NCBI RefSeq assembly: GCF_900066015.1
Contig: NZ_LN890655.1
Location: 3,140,726-3,204,725 of the forward strand
Direction of reading: 5' to 3'
Source: Candidatus Promineifilum breve
Lineage (GTDB): Bacteria > Chloroflexota > Anaerolineae > Promineifilales > Promineifilaceae
Length of the DNA: 64,000 nt
Numbering within the stretch: the first letter of the stretch is position 1; every line of letters begins with the position of its first letter. The translations under genes and the position numbers were made by a program. The notes beneath the pieces are model-generated. The model was not told where the DNA came from and did no database searches. It saw nothing but the letters and a program-made list of their open reading frames with translations. Below are positions 15,902-23,945 of the stretch, in pieces.

Positions 15902-16975
15902 ATGCGCACGCGCATCGAATTCATTTCACGCATCATCGGCGCGGTCGTTCTGGCTTCCGCGCTGGCCATCATCGGCGTCCAACTGGCGGCGATGCTCGAT
16001 CTCGACCCATTGCGCTATGGCATCGCTTTCGGCGTGGGTGGCGGCGTGTTGGGGGCCGTGCTGGGCTTCCTGTTCACGCCCTATCTGACCGTCCGGCCGA
16101 TTGGGGCCGTGCGCCAATCGCTGTCGGCCATGCCGCTGGAACGGCTGGTGGCGATGATGATCGGCATCTTCATCGGCCTCATCGCCGGGGCGCTCTTCGC
16201 CATCCCCCTGTCCCAATTGCCTTCGCCGTTCAAGGAAATCCTGCCGCTGGCGACGGCGCTGGGCTTCTGCTACCTGGGCGCGGTGCTGATGATGCATCGC
16301 TATCGGGACTTGCGCGAATTCGCCGGCGGGCTGCGCGTCGGCCGCAACGCCGAGAAGGCGCTGCCCGCACCCGAAGAGAAAGTCGACGAGAACGTCATCT
16401 TGCTCGATACCAGCGTCATCATCGACGGCCGCATCCTCGACATCGGCCGCACCGGCTTCATCCGCCATACGCTGCTGGTGCCCAATTTCGTGCTCAAGGA
16501 GCTGCAACACATCGCCGACAGCGCCGACAGCCTGCGCCGCAATCGCGGCCGCCGCGGGCTGGACATTCTGAGCATGTTGCAGAACGAGTCGCCCGTGCCG
16601 GTGCGCATCACCGACATGGACGCGCCGCAGACCCGCGACGTCGACAGCAAGCTCGTCGTCCTGGCCCGCCGCCTCACCTGTCCCATTATGACCAACGACT
16701 ACAACCTGAACAAGGTCGCCGAGTTGCAGGGCATCACCGTCCTCAACATCAACGATCTCGCCAACGCGGTCAAGGCGTCCCTGCTGCCCGGCGAGGAGTT
16801 GAAGGTGACCATCATCCAGGAAGGCAAGGAGTATGGGCAGGGTGTCGGCTATCTGGATGACGGCACGATGGTCGTCGTCGAGGACGGCCAGCGGGTGATG
16901 AACCGCACCGAAAACGTCGTCGTGACCAAAGTGTTGCAGACGACGGCCGGGCGGATGATATTTGCCAAACTATAG
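15902..16975 (+). CDS. Membrane-anchored PIN/TRAM domain protein (YacL-like)
   Basis: The 357-residue protein has four predicted N-terminal membrane helices (to about residue 135). A PIN nuclease domain follows (LLDTSVIIDGRILDI at about 163, LDILSML, VDSKLVVLARRL, IMTNDYNLNKVAE), with the conserved acidic residues of the active site. A C-terminal TRAM domain comes last (ELKVTIIQEGKEYGQGVGYL...VVVEDG). This is the YacL architecture, thought to be an RNase-like membrane protein. Its TAG stop leads straight into the GGAATTA repeat. The next gene is cysS, a neighbour often seen for this family in Gram-positive bacteria. Confidence 0.88.
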   Translation: MRTRIEFISRIIGAVVLASALAIIGVQLAAMLDLDPLRYGIAFGVGGGVLGAVLGFLFTPYLTVRPIGAVRQSLSAMPLERLVAMMIGIFIGLIAGALFAIPLSQLPSPFKEILPLATALGFCYLGAVLMMHRYRDLREFAGGLRVGRNAEKALPAPEEKVDENVILLDTSVIIDGRILDIGRTGFIRHTLLVPNFVLKELQHIADSADSLRRNRGRRGLDILSMLQNESPVPVRITDMDAPQTRDVDSKLVVLARRLTCPIMTNDYNLNKVAELQGITVLNINDLANAVKASLLPGEELKVTIIQEGKEYGQGVGYLDDGTMVVVEDGQRVMNRTENVVVTKVLQTTAGRMIFAKL

Positions 16976-17048
16976 GAATTAGGAATTACGAATTAGGAAT
17001 TAGGAACATGATGAAGCGCTCTTTAATTCCTAATTCCTAATTCTTAAT
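16975..17048. repeat. Long palindrome of 7-nt units (GGAATTA / TAATTCC)
   Basis: GGAATTA, GGAATTA, CGAATTA, GGAATTA (16975-17002), a 19-nt spacer, then the complement (TTTAATTCC, TAATTCC, TAATTCT, TAATT; 17022-17048). It fills almost the entire gap to the cysS ribosome binding site. The first unit shares its G with the stop codon of the PIN/TRAM gene. Confidence 0.88.
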
Positions 17049-17059
17049 TGGAGTGAACC

Positions 17060-18502
17060 ATGTCGCTAAAAATCTACAACGTTCTGTCGCGGCAAAAAGA
17101 AGAGTTCGTGCCCCTGACACCCGGCCGGGTGAATATGTACGTCTGCGGCCCCACGGTCTATGACTACTCCCACATCGGCCACGGCAAGACCTACGTCAGC
17201 TTCGACGTGGTTGTGCGCTATCTGCGCTTCCTGGGCTACGATGTTCTCTACGTGCAGAACATCACCGACGTCGGCCACATGCTCGACACCGGCGAGGATC
17301 GCATCCTGAAGAAGGCACGCCAGACCTCGGCCCTGCCGATGCAGGTGGCCGAGGCCTATGCTCGGGACTACTTCGAGGACATGGACGCCCTGGGCGTGCG
17401 CCGGCCGGACATCAGCCCGCGGGCCAGCGGCCACATCACCGAGCAGATCGCCATGATCGAACATCTCATCGCTGAAGAGCATGCCTACGTCAACGACGGC
17501 TCGGTCTATTTTAGCGTCGTCTCCTACCCGGAGTACGGCAAGCTCAGTGGTCGGATCGTGGAAGAGCAGGAAGAAGGCGCGCGCGTCACCGTGCGCGAGG
17601 ACAAGCGCCACCCGGCCGATTTCGCCCTGTGGAAGAAGGCCGAGCCGGAGCACATCCTGCGCTGGCCCAGCCCGTGGGGCGACGGCTTCCCCGGCTGGCA
17701 CATCGAATGCTCGGCCATGGCCGCCAAATACCTGGGCGACACCTTCGACATCCACGGCGGCGGCATCGATAACATCTTCCCCCACAATGAATGCGAGATC
17801 GCCCAGAGCGAGGCGGCCCACGGCGCGACCTATGCCCGCTACTGGATGCTGACCGGCTCGCTGACGCTGGAGCGGGTGAAGATGAGCAAGAGCCTGGGCA
17901 ATACGCTGACGGTGAAGGACGCGCTGGCCCGCTGGCGGCCGGAGGCGATTCGCACCTTCATCCTCTCCGGCCAATATAGCAACCCCGTCGATTTTTCCGA
18001 GGGGGCCATCGAGGCCGCCTATAAGGGCTGGCAGCGCATCTGGGGCGCGGTGACCCTGACCCGCGACCAACTGCGTCAGGCAGAGGCGGGCGAGATCAGC
18101 GCCGAGGCCGCTAAAATCCTGGCCGACGCCCGCGCCCAGTTTATCGAGCGCATGGACGACGACTTCAACACGCCCGGCGCGCTGGCCGTGTTGCAGGATT
18201 TGACCCGCGCCGTGAACGGGCTGATCAACGAGGGCGGCCCGCAGACACGGGGCACGCTGGCGGCCATTGACGCCACCTTCCGCGAACTGGGCGGCGAAGT
18301 GCTGGGCATCGTGCCCGAAGGCGCGGAGAGCGGGGCCAACGCCGAACGCGAGGATGGCCTGGTGCGCCTGCTGATCGATCTGCGCAAACAGGCGCGGGAC
18401 AACAAGGAATGGGCCACGGCCGACATCATTCGCAACCGGTTGAAAGAGTTGGGCGTGGTGCTGGAAGATAGAGTCGATGGGACGATCTGGAAACTCGGCT
18501 GA
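17060..18502 (+). CDS. cysS: Cysteinyl-tRNA synthetase
   Basis: The 480-residue class I synthetase has all key motifs: the zinc ligand C29 in [10 protein letters not shown], the HIGH signature (38-41), the zinc ligands in [10 protein letters not shown] and [13 protein letters not shown], and KMSKS at about 274-278. The C-terminal helical DALR-like domain is complete. GGAG sits at 17050-17053 before the ATG. The last 26 nt overlap the start of the TrmH-type methylase gene. Confidence 0.97.
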   Translation: MSLKIYNVLSRQKEEFVPLTPGRVNMYVCGPTVYDYSHIGHGKTYVSFDVVVRYLRFLGYDVLYVQNITDVGHMLDTGEDRILKKARQTSALPMQVAEAYARDYFEDMDALGVRRPDISPRASGHITEQIAMIEHLIAEEHAYVNDGSVYFSVVSYPEYGKLSGRIVEEQEEGARVTVREDKRHPADFALWKKAEPEHILRWPSPWGDGFPGWHIECSAMAAKYLGDTFDIHGGGIDNIFPHNECEIAQSEAAHGATYARYWMLTGSLTLERVKMSKSLGNTLTVKDALARWRPEAIRTFILSGQYSNPVDFSEGAIEAAYKGWQRIWGAVTLTRDQLRQAEAGEISAEAAKILADARAQFIERMDDDFNTPGALAVLQDLTRAVNGLINEGGPQTRGTLAAIDATFRELGGEVLGIVPEGAESGANAEREDGLVRLLIDLRKQARDNKEWATADIIRNRLKELGVVLEDRVDGTIWKLG

Positions 18503-19259
18503 GGCCCTCGTGCGGCGGCATCCGGTGCTGGAGGCGTTGCGCGCCGGCCGGCGCGCGATGACCCGGCTGCACGTTGAGGCGCGCGGCGACCGGACGGCCG
18601 ACCGCGATCTGCAACCGATCCTGGACGCGGCGCGCATCGCCGGCGTGCCGGTGACGACCGCTGACCGGGCGGCGCTCGACCGGCTGGCCCGCCAATACGC
18701 CGCCGACCCCAAGCACCAGGGCGTGTTGCTGGAGACCGGCCCCTATCCCTATGCCGAACTGGACGAGATGCTGGGGCTGGCCGAGCGGCGGGGCGAGCGG
18801 CCCTTGCTGCTGCTGCTCGATCTGCTGCATGGGCCGCAGAACATCGGCGCGCTGTTGCGCACGGCCGAGGCCTGTGGCGTCCATGGCATCATCCTGCAAG
18901 ACCGCCGCGCGCCGGAGATCACGCCCTCGGTCGTGCAGTTCGCCGCCGGGGCCACCGAGCACCTGCTCATCGGCCAGGTGACCAATCTGGTGCAGGCCAT
19001 GCGCACGCTGAAAGCGGCCGGCGTGTGGCTGGCGGGCATGGACATGGACGAGGACGCGCGCCGGCTGGGGCAGATCGACCTGGACATCCCGCTGGGCATC
19101 GTCGTCGGCCACGAGGGCGAGGGGTTGCGCCGTCTGGTGCGCGATACGTGTGATATGATCATTCGCCTGCCGATGCGCGGCCAAGTAGAATCGCTCAACG
19201 TGGCCGTGGCCGGGTCGATTTTGCTCTATGCCGCCTGGCAGGCGCGCGGGTTCGATTGA
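18477..19259 (+). CDS. rlmB: TrmH/SpoU family rRNA 2'-O-methyltransferase (RlmB-like)
   Basis: The 260-residue protein has an N-terminal substrate-binding domain (LVRRHPVLEALRAGRRAMTRLHVE) and a C-terminal SPOUT domain. All three motifs are present: motif 1 NIGALLRTAEACGVHGIIL, motif 2 IVVGHEGEGLRR and motif 3 IRLPMRGQVESLNVAVAGS. It should methylate the ribose of a guanosine in 23S rRNA (G2251 for RlmB), using S-adenosylmethionine with a trefoil knot. It overlaps cysS by 26 nt, an arrangement found in many bacteria (cysS-rlmB). Confidence 0.88.
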   Translation: MGRSGNSAEALVRRHPVLEALRAGRRAMTRLHVEARGDRTADRDLQPILDAARIAGVPVTTADRAALDRLARQYAADPKHQGVLLETGPYPYAELDEMLGLAERRGERPLLLLLDLLHGPQNIGALLRTAEACGVHGIILQDRRAPEITPSVVQFAAGATEHLLIGQVTNLVQAMRTLKAAGVWLAGMDMDEDARRLGQIDLDIPLGIVVGHEGEGLRRLVRDTCDMIIRLPMRGQVESLNVAVAGSILLYAAWQARGFD

Positions 19260-19354
19260 TAGCCGGGCAACAACAACGCAGCTTACATCGCGGACACGGT
19301 TAAGGTTTCGCGTGGCAATCATCTGTTAATTGTGCGGCTGCGTATGTATTCGTG

Positions 19355-20737
19355 ATGGCTGAGCCTATCTCCGTTCACAAAATGTCCGGCGCGCGTATCC
19401 CCACCGACGTGGGCGAGTTCACCCTGTGCCTCTATCACAACAATCTGGACGGTAAGGAGCACCTGGCGCTGCTCGTCGGGGACGTGGGCGATGCGGCATC
19501 GCTGCGCGACGGCGCGCCGCTGCTGGTGCGCGTCCATTCCGAATGTTTCACCGGCGACGTGCTGGGGTCGTTGCGCTGCGATTGCGGGCCGCAACTGGCC
19601 GCGGCGCTGCGCCTGGTGGCCGCCGAGGGGCGCGGCGTGATTCTCTATCTGCGGCAGGAGGGGCGGGGCATCGGCCTGCTGGAGAAGCTGCGCGCCTACA
19701 ACTTGCAGGACGTGGGCTACGACACGGTCGATGCCAACCTGCTGCTGGGCCACCAGCCCGACTTGCGCGATTATCGCGTGGCGGCCGAGATATTGAAGGA
19801 CTTGGGCATCACCTCGCTGCGTCTGATGACCAACAACCCGGACAAGATCGCCGGGCTGGAGCGCCACGGCCTGCACGTGGCCGAGCGCGTGCCGCTCCAG
19901 ATGACCGCCCACGCCGAAAACGCCCACTATCTGGATACCAAAGCGCGCCGCATGCGCCACCTGTTGCAACTGGAAAATCCCGGCCTGAACGGTTCGACGG
20001 CGCATCACCACCCGGTGCTGGACACGACCGGCGACGACCGCTCGGCATTAATGCCCGAACTCTCGGCCGCGCCGCCGCCGCGCCCCGGCCGCCCCTACAT
20101 CACCCTGAGCTATGCCCAAAGCCTCGACGGCTCCATCGCCGCCCGGCGCGGCGAGCAGACGTTCATCAGTGGGCCGGAGGCCGGGCGATTGACCCACCAA
20201 CTGCGCGCCCGCCACGACGCCATCCTGGTCGGCATCGGCACGGTGCTGGCCGACGACCCACAACTGACCGTGCGGCTGGTGCGCGGGCCGGATCCCCAGC
20301 CGGTCATCGTCGATAGCCGCCTGCGCTTTCCGCCGTGGGCCAAGCTGCTGCGCGGCGAGCGGCGGCCGTGGATCGCCACGACCGATGCCGCCGACCCCGC
20401 CCGGCAGGCAGCGCTGGAGGCGGCCGGGGCGCGCGTCATCCGGCTGCCGGCCGTGCCCAACGGCATGGTCGATCTGACCGCGCTGCTGGCCTATCTGGCC
20501 CGTCGCCACATGCGCAGCGTGATGGTCGAGGGCGGGGCCACGGTCATCAGCAACTTCCTGGCCGCTCATCTGGCCGACCGGCTGGTGCTGACCATTGCCC
20601 CCATGATCCTGGGCGGGCTGAACGCCGTGGCCGATCTGGGGCGGCTGAATGGGCGGGTCATGCCGCGGCTGGTGCGGCCACAGTATCAGACGTTGGGGAA
20701 GGATGTGATTTTGTTTGGGGATCTTGTATGGGAGTAG
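19355..20737 (+). CDS. ribA: GTP cyclohydrolase II fused to riboflavin-pathway reductase domain
   Basis: The start may be GTG 19352 or ATG 19355; no clear ribosome binding site is visible. Residues 1-210 form GTP cyclohydrolase II: zinc ligands in [15 protein letters not shown], catalytic block [14 protein letters not shown] and [12 protein letters not shown]. After a short linker, residues 245-460 match the RibD C-terminal pyrimidine reductase ([57 protein letters not shown]). The RibD deaminase domain and the RibB domain are both absent. The product would catalyse the first and third riboflavin steps. No FMN riboswitch is seen upstream. Confidence 0.9.
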   Translation: MAEPISVHKMSGARIPTDVGEFTLCLYHNNLDGKEHLALLVGDVGDAASLRDGAPLLVRVHSECFTGDVLGSLRCDCGPQLAAALRLVAAEGRGVILYLRQEGRGIGLLEKLRAYNLQDVGYDTVDANLLLGHQPDLRDYRVAAEILKDLGITSLRLMTNNPDKIAGLERHGLHVAERVPLQMTAHAENAHYLDTKARRMRHLLQLENPGLNGSTAHHHPVLDTTGDDRSALMPELSAAPPPRPGRPYITLSYAQSLDGSIAARRGEQTFISGPEAGRLTHQLRARHDAILVGIGTVLADDPQLTVRLVRGPDPQPVIVDSRLRFPPWAKLLRGERRPWIATTDAADPARQAALEAAGARVIRLPAVPNGMVDLTALLAYLARRHMRSVMVEGGATVISNFLAAHLADRLVLTIAPMILGGLNAVADLGRLNGRVMPRLVRPQYQTLGKDVILFGDLVWE

Positions 20738-20750
20738 CGGACTGGGCTGA

Positions 20751-20975
20751 TCAGTAACTGAGTTGATAAATCGCCGGCCGATAGCGCGGTTCGGGGATGG
20801 GCAATCCTCTGTCCTCCGCAGCCTCAAGCCACAGCGATTTGGCAATCATTACTTCCTGAAGAGCTTCTTCGGGCGTGGCTCCAGAGGCCGAGCAGTACTT
20901 CAGATCGGGGACATCGGCGATGTATTTACTGTCTTCTTCACTCCAGAAGATGTTGATGTGGTAATCTTTCATCAT
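20751..20975 (-). CDS. HicB-like antitoxin, solitary
   Basis: The 74-residue protein has the HicB/UPF0150 fold signature: NIFWSEEDSKYIADVPDLKY then GATPEEALQEVMIAKSLWLE. HicB proteins neutralise HicA mRNA interferases, but no HicA-like ORF lies next to it. A GAGG is 4-7 nt before two adjacent ATGs (20975 and 20972), so the second may be used. It is divergent from the DinB-like gene and shares its promoter region. It could be an orphan or a HicB-like regulator. Confidence 0.75.
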   Translation of the reverse strand: MMKDYHINIFWSEEDSKYIADVPDLKYCSASGATPEEALQEVMIAKSLWLEAAEDRGLPIPEPRYRPAIYQLSY

Positions 20976-20998
20976 TGATCCTCGGCAAGCTTATTGCG

Positions 20999-21013
20999 AT
21001 TATATCGTATAAT
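20999..21013. promoter_or_regulatory. Divergent -10 elements in a palindrome
   Basis: ATTATA-TCG-TATAAT (20999-21013) presents a perfect -10 hexamer on each strand, one for the HicB-like gene (minus) and one for the DinB-like gene (plus). No good -35 is seen. The palindrome may also be an operator. Confidence 0.45.
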
Positions 21014-21051
21014 TGCCGCTGATGGAGAACGCGTCTTAGCCGGAGTGAGCG

Positions 21052-21675
21052 TTGGAGCAAAGTAACGACGATTCCGACGAGCTACGGCCGGAATACGCCC
21101 GCGACGATTTCGGCCCGATGGTGCGCGGCAAGTATACGGCTCAAACAAGAGAGATCAATAAAGTTATGCCTCATCCGCTTGTGGATCAATTACGGTTTAC
21201 CCGCAGCGAATTCCTGCGCTCCGTCAAAGGCGTCAACGAAGAGGACGCTCAAAAGCGCCTCCTGCCGATGAACTGCCTGGCCTGGAACGTCGGCCATCTG
21301 GCCTGGCAGGAGCAGCGCTACTTCCTCTACTACGGCCAGGCGCAAGGTCTGTTGTTGCCGGACATCGAGCGCGACTTCGCCTATGGGGCGCCGGGCAGCA
21401 CGCCGTCGTTGAAGGGGATGGTCGCCGCCTGGAAGACGATCACCGCCGCGGCCGACCCGTGGCTGGATACGTTGACCTCCGAGATGCTCACCCGCAACGT
21501 GATCAGCAACGGCAAGCCTATCGCTCCCATCTATGGCAATATGTTGCAGCGGGTCATCTATCACTACTGGTATCATACCGGGGAGAATATGGCGATCCGC
21601 CAACTGTTGGGCCATGAACGGCTGCCGGTCTACGTGGGCAATATCGACGACAAAGCGCCCTACAGGCAGGAGTGA
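21052..21675 (+). CDS. DinB-like metal-binding four-helix protein with antitoxin-like N-terminal segment
   Basis: From about residue 39 the protein (MPHPLVDQLRFTRSEFLRSV) follows the DinB/DUF664 four-helix plan. It has a histidine in WNVGHLAWQEQRYF and a second pair in YHYWYHTGENMAIRQLLGH; such histidines bind a divalent metal. The TTG at 21052 has GGAG (21042-21045) at normal spacing and adds SDELRPEYARDDF...VRGKYTAQ. This extra piece resembles the DELRPEYDF...GVRGKY opening of small antitoxin-like proteins. ATG 21166 is an alternative start for the DinB part alone. The next gene starts 3 nt after the stop. Confidence 0.7.
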   Translation: MEQSNDDSDELRPEYARDDFGPMVRGKYTAQTREINKVMPHPLVDQLRFTRSEFLRSVKGVNEEDAQKRLLPMNCLAWNVGHLAWQEQRYFLYYGQAQGLLLPDIERDFAYGAPGSTPSLKGMVAAWKTITAAADPWLDTLTSEMLTRNVISNGKPIAPIYGNMLQRVIYHYWYHTGENMAIRQLLGHERLPVYVGNIDDKAPYRQE

Positions 21676-21678
21676 ATC

Positions 21679-21900
21679 ATGGACGCGTTTGGGATAAACA
21701 CCGGCTATCTATTAGTTCAATGCGCGCTGCCGGCCCTCTGGCTGCTGTTTTCGTTTATCGCCTTGCTCCTCTTGCGTAGCCGGTCGCTGCCGGAGACGGC
21801 GCAGGCGATCTGGGCCGTGTTCATTGTGGTTATACCCTTTCTCGGCGCGCTGGCTTTCCTGATTGTGCAGCCGGACAATCGGCTGGATAACAGCGAATAG
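21679..21900 (+). CDS. PLDc_N domain small membrane protein
   Basis: The 73-residue protein has two hydrophobic helices separated by RSRSLPETAQAIWAVF and ends with GALAFLIVQPDN. This matches the PLDc_N (phospholipase D nuclease N-terminal) membrane module, here standing alone as a short integral protein. The function is unknown. It is probably co-transcribed with the DinB-like gene. A strong palindrome follows 10 nt after the stop and may end the transcript. Confidence 0.75.
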   Translation: MDAFGINTGYLLVQCALPALWLLFSFIALLLLRSRSLPETAQAIWAVFIVVIPFLGALAFLIVQPDNRLDNSE

Positions 21901-21909
21901 TGATCCATC

Positions 21910-21955
21910 GGCGACACGTGCGACGCACTTTCCGAAGTGCGTCGCACGTGTCGCC
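21910..21955. repeat. REP-like palindrome B, copy 1 (extended)
   Basis: A perfect 21-bp inverted repeat (21910-21930 with 21935-21955) around loop TCCG. The inner part TGCGACGCACTT/AAGTGCGTCGCA is shared with copies at 23813 and 28454. It lies between convergent genes. Confidence 0.92.
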
Positions 21956-21969
21956 TCTATTCATTAACC

Positions 21970-23391
21970 CTATCCCTCAGCCATTCCCTCCATCGGGAAC
22001 ATCTCCGGGAACTGGCCGGCGATGGCGCTCGACAGCGCGTCGCCCAGGGCCTGCATGTGAAGGTAGGCCATACGCAGTTGGCTATAGGCCGCCGGCGCGT
22101 CCTCGGCCGCTTGGGCATCGACCACCATCGCCAGGCCCATCACGTGCTCCTGCAAGCCTGCTTCCAGCGCGTCGGCCGGCAGTCCGGTGGCCCCGGCCAG
22201 GAAGGCGGCAAAGTCGGTGATGTAGCCGGCCAGGGCCTCGGCCGCCGCGGCCTTGCCGTCCTCATCGCCACCGGCCGTGGCTACGGTGTAATCGACCACG
22301 AAGCCGATGTGGGCGCGCCACTGGTCCAGGAACTCAGCGCCGGCGTCTTCGCCGTAGACCGAGGTAATCGCCCCGGCCAGGGCGACCGAATTCTCATCCA
22401 GCGCCGCCGCCGCGGCCTCGAAGGCGGGCGTGTTGCCGTTCAGCGCCTCATCGGTGGCCGCTCCGGCCAGGAAGAGGTGCTCGGCCAACAGATTATTCAG
22501 GGCCACGCGCAGCCCCGACGCCGACGACAGGCCGTCACCGGCGAACATGTCGGCGTGTTGGGCGGCAATGCCACCGCTCAGAGCCTCGGCGGTCATCGCC
22601 ATGTGGGCGTAGGCCGCGCGCAAGTTGGTGTAGTGGGCCGTCTCGTCGCCGGCGGCCTGGGCATCGATGACGGCGATCAGCCCGGTCACGTGCTCCTGCA
22701 AGTTGGCTTCCAGCGCGTCGGCCGGCAGTTCGGTCGCCCCGGCCAGGAACTCGGCGAAGGACGTGGTGTAGCTGGTCAGGTCGTCCATGGCCGCCTGCTG
22801 CCCGGCGCTATCGCTGCCGGCCGTGGCCACGGTGTAATCGACGAAGAAGCCGATATGCTCGCGCCACTGCTCCAGGAACGACGCCCCGGCCTCTTCGCCA
22901 TAGACGGCGGTGATGGCCGAAGTCAGATCGACGGAGTTCTCGTCCAGGGCGGCGGCGGCGGCCTCAAAGTCGGGCGTGCGACCGTCGAGCGCGGCGTTGG
23001 TGGCGCCGGCGGCCAGCAACACGTGCTCGCCCAGCAACCGGTTCAGGGCCACGCGCAGCCCGGCGGCCGAACCGTCAAGCATGAGCGGATCCATCGCGGC
23101 CATCTCGCCTTCGTCCATGGCCGCTGCGGTGACTTCGGCCGTCGGCTCTTCCATGACCATTTCGGTGGCTTCGGCCGTCGGTTCTTCCATCATTTCCGTG
23201 GCTGCGGCTGTCGGCTCTTCCATCGCCATCTCCGTCGCCATTTCCGTCGGTTCCATCTGTTCCATCACGGCTGTGGGTTGGGCCGCTTCTTCGGCCGCGG
23301 GTTCCTGTTCTTGCGTTCCGCCGCCACAGGCAGCCAGCGCCAGAACCAACAGCATCATCACCACCACTATGCTTCTTCTCAACTCTTTCAT
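21970..23391 (-). CDS. Lipoprotein with duplicated histidine-bearing four-helix domain
   Basis: The 473-residue protein has a lipoprotein signal (LVLALAAC) and a Met/Glu/Pro/Thr-rich repeat linker (EPTAEATEMVMEEPTAE, to about residue 90). Two copies of a domain of about 170 residues follow. Each copy carries the same ordered blocks: LRVALNRLLGEHVLLAAGAT / LRVALNNLLAEHLFLAGAAT, then FEAAAAALDENS, VYGE.AG, QWR.HIGFFVDYTVATAG, LQEHV and a final Ala-rich helix with a His-Met. The histidines repeat in register, which suggests a metal- or haem-binding helical bundle; that is inference. I do not know a named family. Confidence 0.65.
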   Translation of the reverse strand: MKELRRSIVVVMMLLVLALAACGGGTQEQEPAAEEAAQPTAVMEQMEPTEMATEMAMEEPTAAATEMMEEPTAEATEMVMEEPTAEVTAAAMDEGEMAAMDPLMLDGSAAGLRVALNRLLGEHVLLAAGATNAALDGRTPDFEAAAAALDENSVDLTSAITAVYGEEAGASFLEQWREHIGFFVDYTVATAGSDSAGQQAAMDDLTSYTTSFAEFLAGATELPADALEANLQEHVTGLIAVIDAQAAGDETAHYTNLRAAYAHMAMTAEALSGGIAAQHADMFAGDGLSSASGLRVALNNLLAEHLFLAGAATDEALNGNTPAFEAAAAALDENSVALAGAITSVYGEDAGAEFLDQWRAHIGFVVDYTVATAGGDEDGKAAAAEALAGYITDFAAFLAGATGLPADALEAGLQEHVMGLAMVVDAQAAEDAPAAYSQLRMAYLHMQALGDALSSAIAGQFPEMFPMEGMAEG

Positions 23392-23945
23392 CGCATTACT
23401 CCTCTAGGGTTTTAGAACGATGGCCGGCGGTCGGCTGTTACGGTGAAAGATCACGGACCGCCAATGGCTATCGCTCGACGATTGGGGCAACACCGGGCGC
23501 GCGGCAACTAGCCTGCGGTTAGCCCGCGGGCGCGGCGCAAACAAAGTTGGTGCGCGGGTCGCGTCGGGTTGCCCCTATGGTTGGGCCGCGCTTGTGGGCG
23601 GCCTATGGGTGACTACGCGGCGGAGGGGTGGGGGCATGGCTGCGGCGGCGCTTACTCATGTGGCGCTTATGTGATGGTGGCATAGGATTGCGTCCCGCCT
23701 CGTGGGCAAGGACAGGAGGAGACGAAACGACAGTCGCACGGTGATCACTGGGCCGGCGATCAGCGGGTGGATTTTGTAGACCATTTGTGCTAGAATAAGA
23801 TGTTGCGGGCTTAGGTGCAACGCACTTCGGAAAGTGCGTCGCACCTGATGCCGAGCGCTCCAACCAAACGCTAATGGTGCGCGGCCGTCCAGCATGTTAG
23901 AATAGCCAGTTGGCTCATTCGGTCGGTCGCGCGGAGGTCTTCGCC
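23392..23945. other. Gap of about 550 bp: REP-like palindrome and possible -10 elements, no gene seen
   Basis: No convincing ORF on either strand. It holds palindrome B copy 2 (23813-23846) and two TAGAAT hexamers (23791-23796 and 23898-23903) that could be -10 elements for uvrA; their -35 boxes are poor. The first half is G/C-rich with GGCGGT- and GCGCGG-like words but no clear tandem repeat. Confidence 0.5.
23813..23846. repeat. REP-like palindrome B, copy 2
   Basis: AGGTGCAACGCACTT pairs with AAGTGCGTCGCACCT around CGGA. It is inverted relative to copies 1 and 3, judging by the loop sequence, with one mismatch in the stem. Confidence 0.88.

Noticed and set aside
17066-18712. 548-codon open frame antisense to cysS and the methylase gene
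   Set aside because: It mirrors two certain genes, has no recognisable domain and is made of Val/Gly/Ala/Asp/His-rich sequence typical of antisense frames in GC-rich DNA.
19260-19354. FMN riboswitch before the ribA fusion
   Set aside because: The gap is only 95 bp and lacks the conserved FMN riboswitch core words.
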